DNA from: Thereva unica
Lineage: Eukaryota > Arthropoda > Insecta > Diptera > Therevidae
Reading direction: 5' to 3'
NCBI GenBank assembly: GCA_949987705.1
Contig: OX465281.1
Coordinates: forward strand, 161,338,393-161,402,392
DNA: 64,000 bases
Shown: piece after piece, positions 33,486 through 43,299 of the stretch
Position numbering within the stretch: the first letter of the stretch is position 1
Layout of the letters: each line of letters starts with the position of its first letter
Translations under genes and position numbers: made by a program
Notes under the pieces: generated by a model
The model's input: the letters and a program-made list of their open reading frames with translations, nothing else
Told to the model about the DNA's origin: nothing
Databases searched by the model: none

Positions 33486-34111
33486 TGCTCCTGTTGTTCC
33501 CTCTGTGTATTAAGTACTCTGTGCTAATACATAGGAATAGTCAGCTTAATGTCTGCTACACGACGCCGAAACGTTACATAGCCTTAGTGGCTTACAAAAT
33601 TTATTAAAATTAAAATTAAAGAAAAATTAAAATAAAAATAAAAATTAAAATAAAATAAATAAGAAAATTAAATAATATACATACAAACACAAGAAAATGA
33701 TAGAGATAATAAATTATAAGATTAACAAGACACAAACAAAGGAAAATTAAACAAAATAATAAAAGTAATAAAATCAAATAAAAAAAAAATAAAAAAAGAC
33801 TTCCAGTCCTACTTAATGGGCTAAAGAATCTTAATCCTAAGGGCGACCTAAGAGCCTGTGATCAAATGAGATCAGTAAGTTATATTATTTATCACAATAA
33901 AAAGGCACTTACATACTAAATGAAGCAGTAGCTTCACCAAGAAAGGAAGAGTACAAAATTCAAGTTAGAAACCTAATGCCGGGGTCACCTGCTTAACCTT
34001 AAGTTACCCTAATACAGTTAATAGTGAGTCAAGAGAACAACATAAACATAAAATTACAGTTAAACCAAACATCAACGGTTTTGTCCTTTATAGGTTTGAT
34101 AAGTACCAACA
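33486..34111. other. Low-complexity A-rich flank
   Basis: It starts with a sequence shared in inverted form with 10853-10889. From about 33590 to 33800 it is almost pure A/T with AAATTAAAAT-like words. From 33930 to 34111 it is ordinary sequence just upstream of the Gypsy gag remnant; no 5' LTR or primer-binding site is recognisable there. Confidence 0.6.
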
Positions 34112-34387
34112 TTGATGTCGCTGCAAAGCGCCATCAATAAATTGACGGCCCGGCTAGACAGCCTTAACAGAAGTCCACGAAGCCGAACGCCTGCCAATCG
34201 ACAGAGCGGCCCTCGTCAGCCCTCGGCCAATCGGCCACAAGGGGCCAATAAACTCAGAGGTAGCCTGTGCTACTTCCATTACCGCTATGGTAAGAAAGCA
34301 CGCACATGCAAGGCACCCTGCAGTTTTGGTGGTGGCCAAGCCAAGCCGGCGAAAAAAAAGGCCACCGCCACCCCTAAAAAAAACTAA
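34112..34387 (+). pseudogene. Gypsy gag C-terminus with zinc knuckle
   Basis: About 91 residues: a helical start (SLQSAINKLTARLDSL), an Arg/Pro/Asn-rich region, then CYFHYRYGKKARTCKAPC, a C-H-C-C knuckle of the Gypsy gag kind, and a lysine-rich end. The capsid part is missing. It stops at 34385-34387, and the protease frame starts about 20 bases later. Confidence 0.82.
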
Positions 34388-34404
34388 AGGGGCTGGGGAT
34401 CGAC

Positions 34405-35052
34405 ATGAGCGAGCATATAACCGGCCGCTCATATCGTTTATTCGTCAAAGACACCAACAATCGGATGGACTTTCAGATTGATTCGGGCTCTGACGTTTCA
34501 ATTGTTCCCGCCAAGGCGTTCCCGACCCATAACGGTAGCCCGAACGTCCTTCTGTACGCGGCCAACGGATCACTGATCCGAACTTTCGGCACAAAGTTGC
34601 TTGAACTTGGACTCGGCTTACGCCGACGATACGTTTACAACTTTATTATAGCCGACACCACTAAAGCCATTATCGGGGCGGACTTCTTAATGAAGTTGAA
34701 ATTGTCTGTCGATTTTGAATATCGGCATTTAGTCGACAAGCGCACCAAGTTCCGAATTAACGTGTGCGCTACCGTCGACTACAACCCCGAAACACTTCCA
34801 TGCCGAGTTATTGGCATATACAAAGAGCTATTAACGAAGTACGCTTCGTTAAAAAAACCGCCCAATTTTAACCTTCCGGTTAAACACAATGTGCAACACC
34901 ACATTGTAACTAAAGGGCTATTACCTTTTGTCACCGCTCGGCGACTCCATCCGGAGAAACTGAAGGTGGCAAAGTTAGAATTACCAATTTCAATTGTGGA
35001 TTTGTCGACCTTCGTCGTCCCCCGCAGCATCTCCGCTTCATCTGGTCCCTAA
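34405..35052 (+). pseudogene. Gypsy retropepsin-like protease
   Basis: The active-site motif IDSGSDVSIVPA (Asp-Ser-Gly) is near residue 28, and the second structural element AIIGADFLMKLKLSVDF matches the I-I-G-x-D-F/W-L motif. The C-terminal half leads into the RT N-terminus (HNVQHHIVTKGLLPFVTARR). The frame runs out near 35040 where RT continues in another frame, so a one-base indel is inferred there. It would cleave the Gag-Pol polyprotein. Confidence 0.88.
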
Positions 35053-35873
35053 ACGGGACTCACATTATTGGAGGCCATGCGGCGACTACCGTCGCCTTAA
35101 TGCTGTCACTGTGCCGGATAGATATCCGATCCCGCATATACAGAACTTCTCCGTGAATCTTCACGGTTGCACAATATTTTCAAAGGTTGATTTGGTACGT
35201 GCAAACCATCACATACCAATATCGCCCCAGAAGACGTGCATAAGACTGCACTCATTACGCCATTCGGCCTATATGAGTTTACTCGTATGCCATTCGGCTT
35301 ACGAAATGCAGCCCAAACCTTTCAAAGGTTCATAAATGAAGTTACGAGAGATCTCGATTCGTTTATGTATACTTGGACGATATACTTATCGCCAGTAAAA
35401 CCGAGGATGAGCATATCGTTCACCTCGAAGAGCTCTTTAAATGCCTCGATAGCTTCGGTTTAACCATTAAGCTAGAGAAATGCGTTTTTGGTGCAACAGA
35501 GATTAAGTTTCTAAGCCACCGCATCACAAAGGATGGAATACTTCCATCCTCCGATCGGGTTCAGGCTATCGTTGATCTCGCACCTCCAACTTCTGTCAAA
35601 TCGATCTAGAAGTTTTTGGGAATGGTGAATTTCTATCACCGATTTATCCCAAAATTGGCTGAACAGTTGGTGCCGATAAACGAGCATTTGAGAGACCTTC
35701 TCAACCGCTCACGTGCCAATAAAGTTTTTGACTGGCCAGCAGAATGTCAGGCGGCATTCCTCAAGGTGGAAACGTCGATGGCTGAAGCAACTCTGCTGAA
35801 CCATCCAATCGAGGATGCAAAATACAGTCTTACGAACAACGCCTCTGATTGCGCAATCGGAGGCGTTTTGTAA
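34994..35873 (+). pseudogene. Gypsy reverse transcriptase in several frames
   Basis: Pieces: [20 protein letters not shown] (frame 2), [15 protein letters not shown] with the first catalytic Asp, then a shift; [20 protein letters not shown] (frame 1), then a shift near 35365; and YLDD at 35370-35381 with ILIASKTEDEH (frame 3), intact as a motif. A TAG at 35607-35609 and a TAA at 35871-35873 interrupt the connection region (FLGMVNFYHRFIPK). Normally one ORF with protease. Confidence 0.9.
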
Positions 35874-37421
35874 CGATTCAACGGTCATCGGTGGCAACCT
35901 CTAGCTTTTTATTCCAAAAAGCTGTCACCAACCGAACGGAAGTACTCTGCATTCGATCGCGAACTCCTCGCAATCTATGCAGCGATCAAACACTTCCGTT
36001 ATTTCGTTGAAGGACGCAATTTCGTGGTCTATACTGATCACAAACCACTGGTTCGCGCCCTTCACACAAAGACCGAACGATCCCCTCGACAGACCAGACA
36101 TTTGGGTCTAATCTCTCAGTTTACCACAGACATCAGACATGTGTCGGGTAAACAAAACGTTGTCGCAGACTACTTGTCACGCTCACTAGCAACCGACAAC
36201 GTCGACTCGGTCACCTTCGACCTGCCTACACTGGCTCAGGCTCAACAAGGTGACACAGAGTTGAAGTCTCTACAAGAGCACCCCAGCAACGGCTCACGGG
36301 TAAAATTAGTTCTCACACCAATACCATTCACCGCCCATAAGTTGTGGTGTGAAACTAGTATAGGCATTCCTAGGCCTTACATACCCATTTCCTTACGGAG
36401 ACTAGCGTTCAACTCCGAACATAGTCCCTCTCATCCTGGTATCCGGGCTACAAGACGAGCCGTTACCAAGAAATACTTCTGGCCATCGATCAATAAAGAC
36501 TGCAATGAGTGGTCTCGATCGTGCTTAGGTTGCCAAAAGTCCAAAGTTTCACGACATACCAAATCTCCATTGGACGCTTTCAAACTAAATAGATTTGACC
36601 ATATCCATATGGATATAGTGGGACCCCTACCCCCATCTCGTGGATACTCTTATATCTTAACGATAGTCGATAGATTCACGCGATGGCCTGAAGCATACCC
36701 AATTCGGGATATCTCAGCTTCAACAGTGGCAAAGAAAGTGGTCACTGAATTTGTCCCACGATTCGGCGTACCACTCGAGATCACAACCGATCAAGGTACG
36801 CAGTTCGAATCGAAACTGTTCAATGAAGTTGCCAAATTACTCGGCACTCATCGAATCCGGACCACCGCCTACCATCCGCAAGCAAACGGGATGGTTGGAC
36901 GGTTCCACAGGTAACTAAAAGCAGCCTTAATGGCAAGGGACAACACAACTCATTGGAGTGAAGACTTGCCCTTTGTCATGTTAGGCATACGCACGGCAAT
37001 TAAGACCGACTTACAATGCTCACCAGCCGAGCTCGTATATGGTCAGAATCTGAGACTTCCCAATTCGATTTCTATCCCAAGTGATGAAAATCCAATTGAA
37101 GAATCAGATTTACTCTCTCGCCTTCGTTCTCATATGCAGAACATTAAGGCAATACATCCTCGGCAACCCGTCCAAAAGGATGTCTACGTGCCAGAAGCCC
37201 TGGAGAACGCCAACTACGTCTTCATACGAGTCGACAGAGTTCGAAAACCTTTCGAACCTCCATATGAGGGCCCATATGAAGTAATCAAACGATTACGAAA
37301 ACACTTCGTTGTCAAATTGAACGGCACAACCAAGTCAATATCCATTGACAGGTTAAAGCCAGCCTTCGGTTGCGACCGCGACAACGAAACTAAGCCGTCT
37401 AAAGCGGTAACATTCCGTTAA
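35874..37421 (+). pseudogene. Gypsy RNase H and integrase
   Basis: RNase H: FYSKKLSPTERKYSAFDREL (Glu region), VVYTDHKPL (Asp) and HVSGKQNVVADYLSR (Asp). Integrase: zinc-binding H-H-C-C with HPGIRATRRAV and CLGCQKSK, DIVGPLPPS (first Asp), TTDQGTQF (second Asp). The third catalytic position reads GMVGRFHR, where a Glu is expected before RFHR, followed at once by TAA (36912-36914). The C-terminal domain reads YEGPYEVIKR and ends at 37419-37421. The missing catalytic Glu and the stop make integrase dead. Confidence 0.92.
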
Positions 37422-37444
37422 CGCTACGCTGGGGGAGGGGAGTA

Positions 37445-37723
37445 TGTAGTGACCGCGTAAAGTTTAATTACCAAACTTTACGCAATGTCACACCACAACT
37501 TCCGACACGATCAAAACGATCAGTCGGAACACTAGATCGATCACCGAACGAAAGTTCAGTGATCTTGCCGTTTTTTCCCGGTCCATAGTGAGATAGCCAA
37601 TTTCCGGCATCTCCAATTTTTCACTTCACTGTCCAAAAGGGGCTCCTCAAAAAGTGACACCTAAACGACACGCGATAATAAAAAGTGACTAACTATATAA
37701 ATATAATAAATAAATATATTACA
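37445..37723 (+). repeat. Probable Gypsy 3' LTR (short, about 279 bp)
   Basis: It begins TGTAGTGACC just after the purine-rich tract GGGGGAGGGGAG (37430-37442), as a 3' LTR should. It ends plausibly at ATTACA (37723), giving a TG...CA unit with AATAAA-like signals at about 37700-37715. The palindromic element begins within a few bases. With no 5' LTR to compare, the end could also be a truncation. Confidence 0.6.
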
Positions 37724-37728
37724 TATAT

Positions 37729-37965
37729 CCTTACTAATATTATAAATGCGAAAGTAATTCTGTCTGTCTGTCTGTTACACTTTCACGCCTAAGCCGCTGG
37801 ACCGATTTTGATGAAATTTGCAACAGACATAGTTTAGAAAGGGGAGACGCACATAGGCTGCTTTTTTGGAGAAAAAAGGGTTGAAGGGGGTGAAATGAGG
37901 TTCAGTAAGTTGTAAGGGGATTTTTTTTCTTTACTTTTTTTCTATTGTATAAAAAGTAACTGATT
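37729..37965 (+). repeat. Left terminal inverted repeat with CTGT microsatellite
   Basis: It matches the reverse complement of about 47945-48248: ATATCCTTACTAATATTATA, a CTGT run (37761-37774; the right copy has a longer CAGA run at 48181-48214), GCTGGACCGA...GATGAAATTTG, AGACATAGTTTA, and GTATAAAAAGTAACTGA-type sequence before the array. It contains the core motif shared with the HINE unit. Confidence 0.9.
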
Positions 37966-37969
37966 GACA

Positions 37970-39931
37970 GACAACGCACAACCTAAACCGCTAGAGCTAA
38001 AAGGCTGAAATTTTGACAGTGCATCCGTAGCGATTTTTCGAAATTCATCCCCTAAGGGGGTGAAATAGGGTCAACTCAAAACCGCTGGAGCTATAAGGCT
38101 GAAATTTTGACAGTTCATCCCTATAATGACGTGAACATCCACTAAGAAGAGATTTTTCGAAATTCATTCCCTAAGGGGGTGAAATGGGGTTTACCCAAAC
38201 CGCTGGAGCTATAGGGCTGAAATTTTGACAGTGCATTCCTTTAAAGACGTGCAAATCCACTATTAAAGCGATTTTTTCGAAATTCTTCCCCTAAGGGGGG
38301 AAATGAGGTTTACCCAAACCGCTAGAGCTATAGGGCTGAAATTTTAGCAGTGCATCCCTATAATGATGTGGACATCCACTAAAAAGCGATTTTTCGAAAT
38401 TCATCCCCTAAGGGGGTGAAATGGGGTTTACCCAAACCGCTGGAGCTATAGGGGTGAAATTTTGACAGTGCATCCCTTTAATGACGTGGACATCCACTTA
38501 GGAGCGATTTTTCGAAATTCATCCCCTAAGGGGGTGAAATAGGGTCAACTCAAAACCGCTGGAGCTATAAGGCTGAAATTTTGACAGTGCATCCCTATAA
38601 TGACGTGGACATCCACTATTAAAGCGATTTTTCGAAATTCTTCCCCTAAGGGGGGGAAATGGGGTTAACCCAAACCGCTGGAGCTATAGGGCTGAAATTT
38701 TGACAGTGCATCCCTTTAATGACGTGGACATCCACTAAAATACGATTTTTCGAAATTCATCCCCTAAGGGGGTGAATTGGGGTTTTTCCCAACCGCTAAA
38801 GCTATAGGGCTGAAATTTTGACAGTGCATCCCTATAATGTCGTGGAAATCCACTATTAAAGCGATTTTTCGAAATTCTTCCCCTAAGGGGGGAGATGGGG
38901 TTTACCTAAACCGCTGGATCTATAGGGCTAAAATTTTGACAGTGCATCCCTATAATGATGTGGACATCCACTAAAAAGCGATTTTTCGAAATTCATCCCC
39001 TAAGGGAGTGAAATGGGGTTTACCCAAACCGCTGGAGCTATAGGGCTAAAATTTTGACAGTGCATCCCTTTAATGACGTGGACATCCACTTAGGAGCGAT
39101 TTTTCGAAATTCATCCCCTAAGGGGGTGAAATAGGGTCAACTCAAAACCGCTGGAGCTATAAGGCTGAAATTTTGACAGTGCATCCCTATAATGACGTGG
39201 ACATCCACTATTAAAGCGATTTTTCGAAATTCTTCTCCTAAGGGGGGGAAATGGGGTTAACCCAAACCGCTGGAGCTATAGGGCTGAAATTTTGACAGTG
39301 CATCCCTTTAATGACGTGGACATCCACATAGGAGCGATTTTTCGAAATTCATCCCCTAAGGGGGTGAAATAGGGTCAACTCAAAACCGCTGGAGCTATAA
39401 GGCTGAAATTTTGACAGTGCATCCATATAATGGCGTGGACATCCACTAAAAAGCGATTTTTCGAAATTCATCCCCTAAGGGGTTGAAATGGGGTTTATCC
39501 AAACCGCTAAATTTATAATGCTGAAATTTTGACAGTGCATCCCTACAATATCACGGACATCCACTATAAAGCGATTTTTCGAAATTCATCCCCTAAGGGG
39601 GTGAAATATGGTTTACCCAAACCCCTGGAGCTATAGGGCTGAAATTTTGACAGTGCATCCCTATAATGACGTGGACATCCACTTAGGAGCGATTTTTTGA
39701 AATTCATCCCCTAAGGGGGCTAAATGGGGTTAACCCAAACCGCTGGAGCTAAACGGTTGAAATTTTGACAGTGCATCTCTATAATGACGTTTACATCCAC
39801 TAAAAAGCGATTTTTCGAAATTCATCCCCTAAGGGGGTGAAATGGGGTTAAACCAAACCTCTGAAGCTGAAGGGCTGAAATTTTGACAGTGCATCCCTAT
39901 AATCACGTAGAAATGAATGACTCGAAATTTA
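37970..39931 (+). repeat. Left minisatellite array, about 16 units of ~118 bp
   Basis: Each unit contains AAACCGCTGGAGCTATAGGG, TGAAATTTTGACAGTGCATC, GACGTGGACATCCACT, GCGATTTTTCGAAATTCATC and CCCTAAGGGGGTGAAATGGG. Period about 117-119 bp. Units differ by scattered substitutions and one- or two-base indels, and ABAB alternation of unit subtypes is visible. Non-coding. Confidence 0.95.
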
Positions 39932-39936
39932 CTTTA

Positions 39937-41450
39937 TGTTTTGACCTGAAAACGTAACTCTTATTAGAAAAAGAATAAAAATAAATGAAGAAATTTACCT
40001 ATTATTCCCCAGGTCCACAGGCAGGCTCCTAAGACTAATAAATATACCTAAAAATACAAAATTAGTAACAACAAACACAAAACATACTTACCTCCGATAT
40101 TCAAAATAAATAAAAACAAAAAAAATGTCAATTTGACTACTGTCAAAATTGACATCGTGTAAACGCAGCTGAAACAAAAACCACAAATAAGGAATGTGAA
40201 AAACAGCATGAATAATTTGCAAAAAAACTGCAAGAAAAATTCTCCCACCCAGCGCCACATCCAGGAAGAAGATGCTGGATAAAGCTATTGAGTTTGGGTC
40301 AGAATTTTTAATCTTCTTTGGACTTTACGCCGAGAAGGTTAGCTGGCGATATTTAGGATTTTCTCCGAATATCGTTTGTTAGGGAATTTAGATAGTTGGT
40401 TGGTTTTTCGCCGCTGACTTTTGTGTTAGTTTAGCCACATAATTGTTGTTAGTTCTTCAGGTGACGGTTTAGATTTACTAATTCTAAAAGATAGAGAATT
40501 TCAGTGGAAATTATAGGAAATACGAAACTGAGATTCAAATAAGTTCAATAGAAATTATATTGGATAATTTCTACTACGAAATTGAGCTTATTTATTTTAA
40601 ATATTGAAATTCAAATAAGTTCAATAGAAATTATATTTTATAATTTCTTTTACGAAATTGAACTTATTTATTTAGATAAATTTTTAGAATCTCAATTGAA
40701 ATTATACGAGATAATTTCTTCTACGATATTGAGATTCAAACAAATTCAATTGAAATTATATGGGATAATTTCTTCTACGGAATTGAATTTGTTTTGAGTA
40801 TATAGACGTCACACACGGCCACAGATAGAGTTTCAAGTAGATTTTTACTCGCGGTAATTTCTTTTACAACATTGAAACTCAGGCAAGGTCAATAGAAATT
40901 ATATGAGATAATTTCTACTACGAAATTGACCTTATAGTAGCGGAAAAACTTACGTGCTAGTTGAGAGTCAATTAAGGTTCTATCAAAGTTTGCCCAGGGT
41001 AGATTGAATTAATTGGCAGATTGATTACGTTGGATATTACCCCGCGTAATCACGAGGTTTCATTTGGGACATATAACGTCTTCGCAAATAAACCAGCACG
41101 AGCAACAAGGCTAAACAACAAATACTGAGGAGACCGAAGCCCGAAAAGGATTTAGAAGGAAGTCCACCTGAGAATCCACAAGGCGACTGGAGAACAACAA
41201 GGGAAAAGAAAATAGGTTTAAGAATATTTGGAGTAAAGAAATTAAATAAAGATTGAAATATAAAAATAAGTTAAAGTTAATTAGATTTTATAAGATTTAG
41301 GAGAGAGTATATTTGTATTAAACGAACCAAGCCTTTTTTATTTAGAGCAGCCGGCACCTATCCTATACGTCATCTATTTTTTTAATTATTACGACGATCA
41401 CCTCCTAATACCTGGTCTTTGATCGGTATTAGGAAAGTGACGCCGTAACA
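39937..41450. mobile_element. Solo LTR, 1514 bp, inserted in the left arm
   Basis: It starts TGTTTTGACC and ends GCCGTAACA, with TGTT/AACA inverted termini. CTTTA flanks both sides (39932-39936 and 41451-41455). In the right arm the corresponding site is uninterrupted (about 43285-43295 in reverse), so this is an insertion and TG...CA with a 5-bp duplication fits an LTR. It has AATAAA at about 41094 and 41249. A stem CCTAATACC...GGTATTAGG lies near its end (41404-41433), and a block of dyads at 40490-40940. No internal coding region, so a solo LTR left by recombination is the simplest reading. Confidence 0.85.
40490..40940 (+). repeat. Series of dyad repeats inside the solo LTR
   Basis: At least five imperfect palindromes follow each other, each with TTCAATAGAAATTATA (or TTCAATTGAAATTATA) facing ATAATTTCTTCTACGAAATT within about 50 bases. 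The first four are roughly 50-85 bp apart; the last (about 40885-40935) is separated by about 80 bp of other sequence. Confidence 0.85.
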
Positions 41451-41455
41451 CTTTA

Positions 41456-41789
41456 CTTAATATTCATTTGTGATTGCTTCATAATTTCTTGCACCCACGT
41501 AAATAGGCGAACAAACTTAACGAACGTTCGTCATACCCTAAAATGTCACTTCCCTTGATGACATATACATGCCAATCTCTGCTTCAAAACTTGCAGATTT
41601 GTTGAGCAGAGGTGATATACGCAGCAATTTGTTTACCATATTTATTAAAAAATGCACTATAATAAATCCTTTTTAGGGATAATAACAGCTGACTTTTTTG
41701 TTTGTTTTTTTTTTTTTTTTTGCAGGAAAACATTGCACATACAGTTTTTATTTAAAGGCGTTGCAAGGCACGCGGGTTTTATGCTAGTA
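41456..41789 (+). repeat. Inner inverted arm, left
   Basis: Reverse complement of 42959-43295 with few differences; for example AACGAACGTTCGT (itself palindromic), GCAGAGGTGATAT and GCGTTGCAAGGCACGCGGGT occur in both. It contains a T run near 41704-41721 that is shorter and A-interrupted in the other arm. Confidence 0.92.
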
Positions 41790-42423
41790 TTGTATATATA
41801 GGTACAAACTATAATAAAACTCTCTGTTATAAAACATTGTGCACACGTAGTATAAAATAAAATATAAAATAAAAGCATAACTAAAACGTGTCTCAGTTAA
41901 CCTAACCCGGCATAGTGCGGAAGCCATATGTGTAAGTAGTTTATCAGATATATTTATTCTGTTATTTAAGGAATTATCAATATAGCCTCCTGCTACTTCC
42001 GTTGACTTCCAACCTCCATGACGCTTTAACGTCGTATTGTCGCCGCCTGCATCAACTAACATTGTGGCAGATGTTCTTCTGAAACAAAGGCCTGTGTATA
42101 GCTCGGGATTTGGAAGTTTTAAAAACGTTGTCACTTGTTTTGGGATAGTACCCATTTTGTTAATTCCCATCACTTGCTTGGTACAACGCCCTTTTTGATA
42201 ATTTAAAAAAAATTATCTACGTCAGCTATAGTGGGGCGGAGATTGGCATATTTTTTAAACAGGTCATAAAATTTTCCTGTTATTGTAAATTTTCAGCAAA
42301 TTTTTGTTTTTGTATCTGGTACAGTCATAAGAACAGCAGTACCCAAGTCTTGTATATTTTGTATCTTCATTTGATACAACTCAATTTTTCTACAGGCACC
42401 CATGACACCTACAAGTGATGGAA
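41784..42423 (-). pseudogene. Tyrosine recombinase (Crypton-like) C-terminal part, broken
   Basis: The minus strand reads LVGVMGACRKIELYQMKIQ (catalytic Arg region, about 42420-42365), VPDTKTKI (conserved Lys, about 42320-42297), a TGA in place of the next codon, KFTITGKFYDLFKKYANLRP, a one-base shift in a T run near 42205, then CTKQVMGINKMG, YTGLCFRRTSATMLVDAGGD (second Arg; the usual H of H-x-x-R reads Leu), LKRHGGWKS and GGYIDNS (nucleophile Tyr). This matches phage-integrase-like recombinases of insect Crypton/YR elements. Such enzymes cut and rejoin DNA without homologous termini. The N-terminal half is missing beyond the hairpin at 42411. Confidence 0.85.
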
Positions 42424-42606
42424 TGAATATTCCACACGGGTGTGGAATGCCCGCAATTCCGTGTTTAAAAGCAATATCAGAATGCTCGTATTCTACAAGA
42501 GGCGTAGAAAAACGTCTTTTTTCTACGCCTCTTGTAGAATACGAGCTTTTAGACACGGAATTGCGGGCATTCCGCACCCGTGTGGAATATTCATTCCATC
42601 ACTTGT
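42411..42606. repeat. Near-perfect 196-bp hairpin abutting the recombinase remnant
   Basis: The arms ACAAGTGATGGAATGAATAT (42411 on) and its reverse complement (ending 42606) extend for about 90 bases each, with a 12-base insertion (AATATCAGAATG) in the left arm, scattered mismatches and a loop of about 7 bases near 42515. It contains GGGTGTGGAATGCCCGCAAT and GAGGCGTAGAAAA in both orientations. It begins exactly where the recombinase homology ends, so it probably replaced or interrupted the upstream half of that gene. Confidence 0.93.
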
Positions 42607-42958
42607 TATGGAATGACTACTAGGGGCGACATCCGTTGCTCAAAAGCCAAGAATATGATGGTGTTATTCTTTTTATTTATTAATTAATAAATTAAAAAAA
42701 AAAAAGAAATATTTCAATAATAAACAATCAAAGATGTTCCGCTAGACCATTTTTGCTTTAAATAAACAATTCAATTATTAAATTACAGAACATAATTAGT
42801 ATATTCTGTAACAAGTTTAAAGATGGTTTGGGAATTATTTACAAACAACATCATTGATATTTACTTTTTATAATTATTTTGGATAGTTAAAATTGTTACG
42901 AATGAGCACTACTAATATGTTATTTAGGGTTAAAATATCTTGCTGTGCTTTATGAATT

Positions 42959-43295
42959 TACTAGCATAAAACCCGCGTGCCTTGCAACGCCTTTAAAAAC
43001 TGTTTATTATGTGCAATGTTTTCCTTAAAAAAACCAACAAAAAAGTCAGCTGTTATTATCCCTAAAAAGGGTTTATTATAGTGCATTTTTTTAATAAATA
43101 TGGTAAACAAATTGCTGCGAATATCACCTCTGCTCAACAAATCTGCAAGTTTTGAAGCAGAGATTGACATGTATATGTCATCAAGAAAAGTGACATTTTA
43201 GGGTTTAACGAACGTTCGTTAAGTTTGTTCGCCTATTTACGTGGATGTAAGAAATTATGAAGCAATCACAAATGAATATTAAATAAAGTGAATTT
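42959..43295 (-). repeat. Inner inverted arm, right
   Basis: Partner of 41456-41789 on the other strand. It carries the uninterrupted version of the solo-LTR insertion site (ATTAAATAAAGTGAATTTCG at about 43277) and joins directly to the right array. Confidence 0.92.
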
Positions 43296-43299
43296 CGAG

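Larger units (their letters stand above)
34112..37723 (+). mobile_element. Gypsy-type LTR retrotransposon, 5'-truncated and decayed
   Basis: The order gag end, protease, RT, RNase H, integrase, purine tract, 3' LTR is the Gypsy (Metaviridae) order. The gag zinc-knuckle type CYFHYRYG and the integrase C-terminus suggest a CSRN1/Kabuki-like lineage, by memory. Only the last 91 residues of gag remain and no 5' LTR is seen. I count about three frameshifts in RT and in-frame stops at 35607, 35871 and 36912. There is no envelope-like ORF after integrase. Confidence 0.9.

Noticed and set aside
34112..41450. The solo LTR at 39937-41450 as the continuation of the Gypsy 3' LTR
   Set aside because: The Gypsy LTR starts TGTAGTGACC and probably ends near 37723, while the solo LTR has its own TG...CA ends and its own CTTTA duplication inside the palindromic element.
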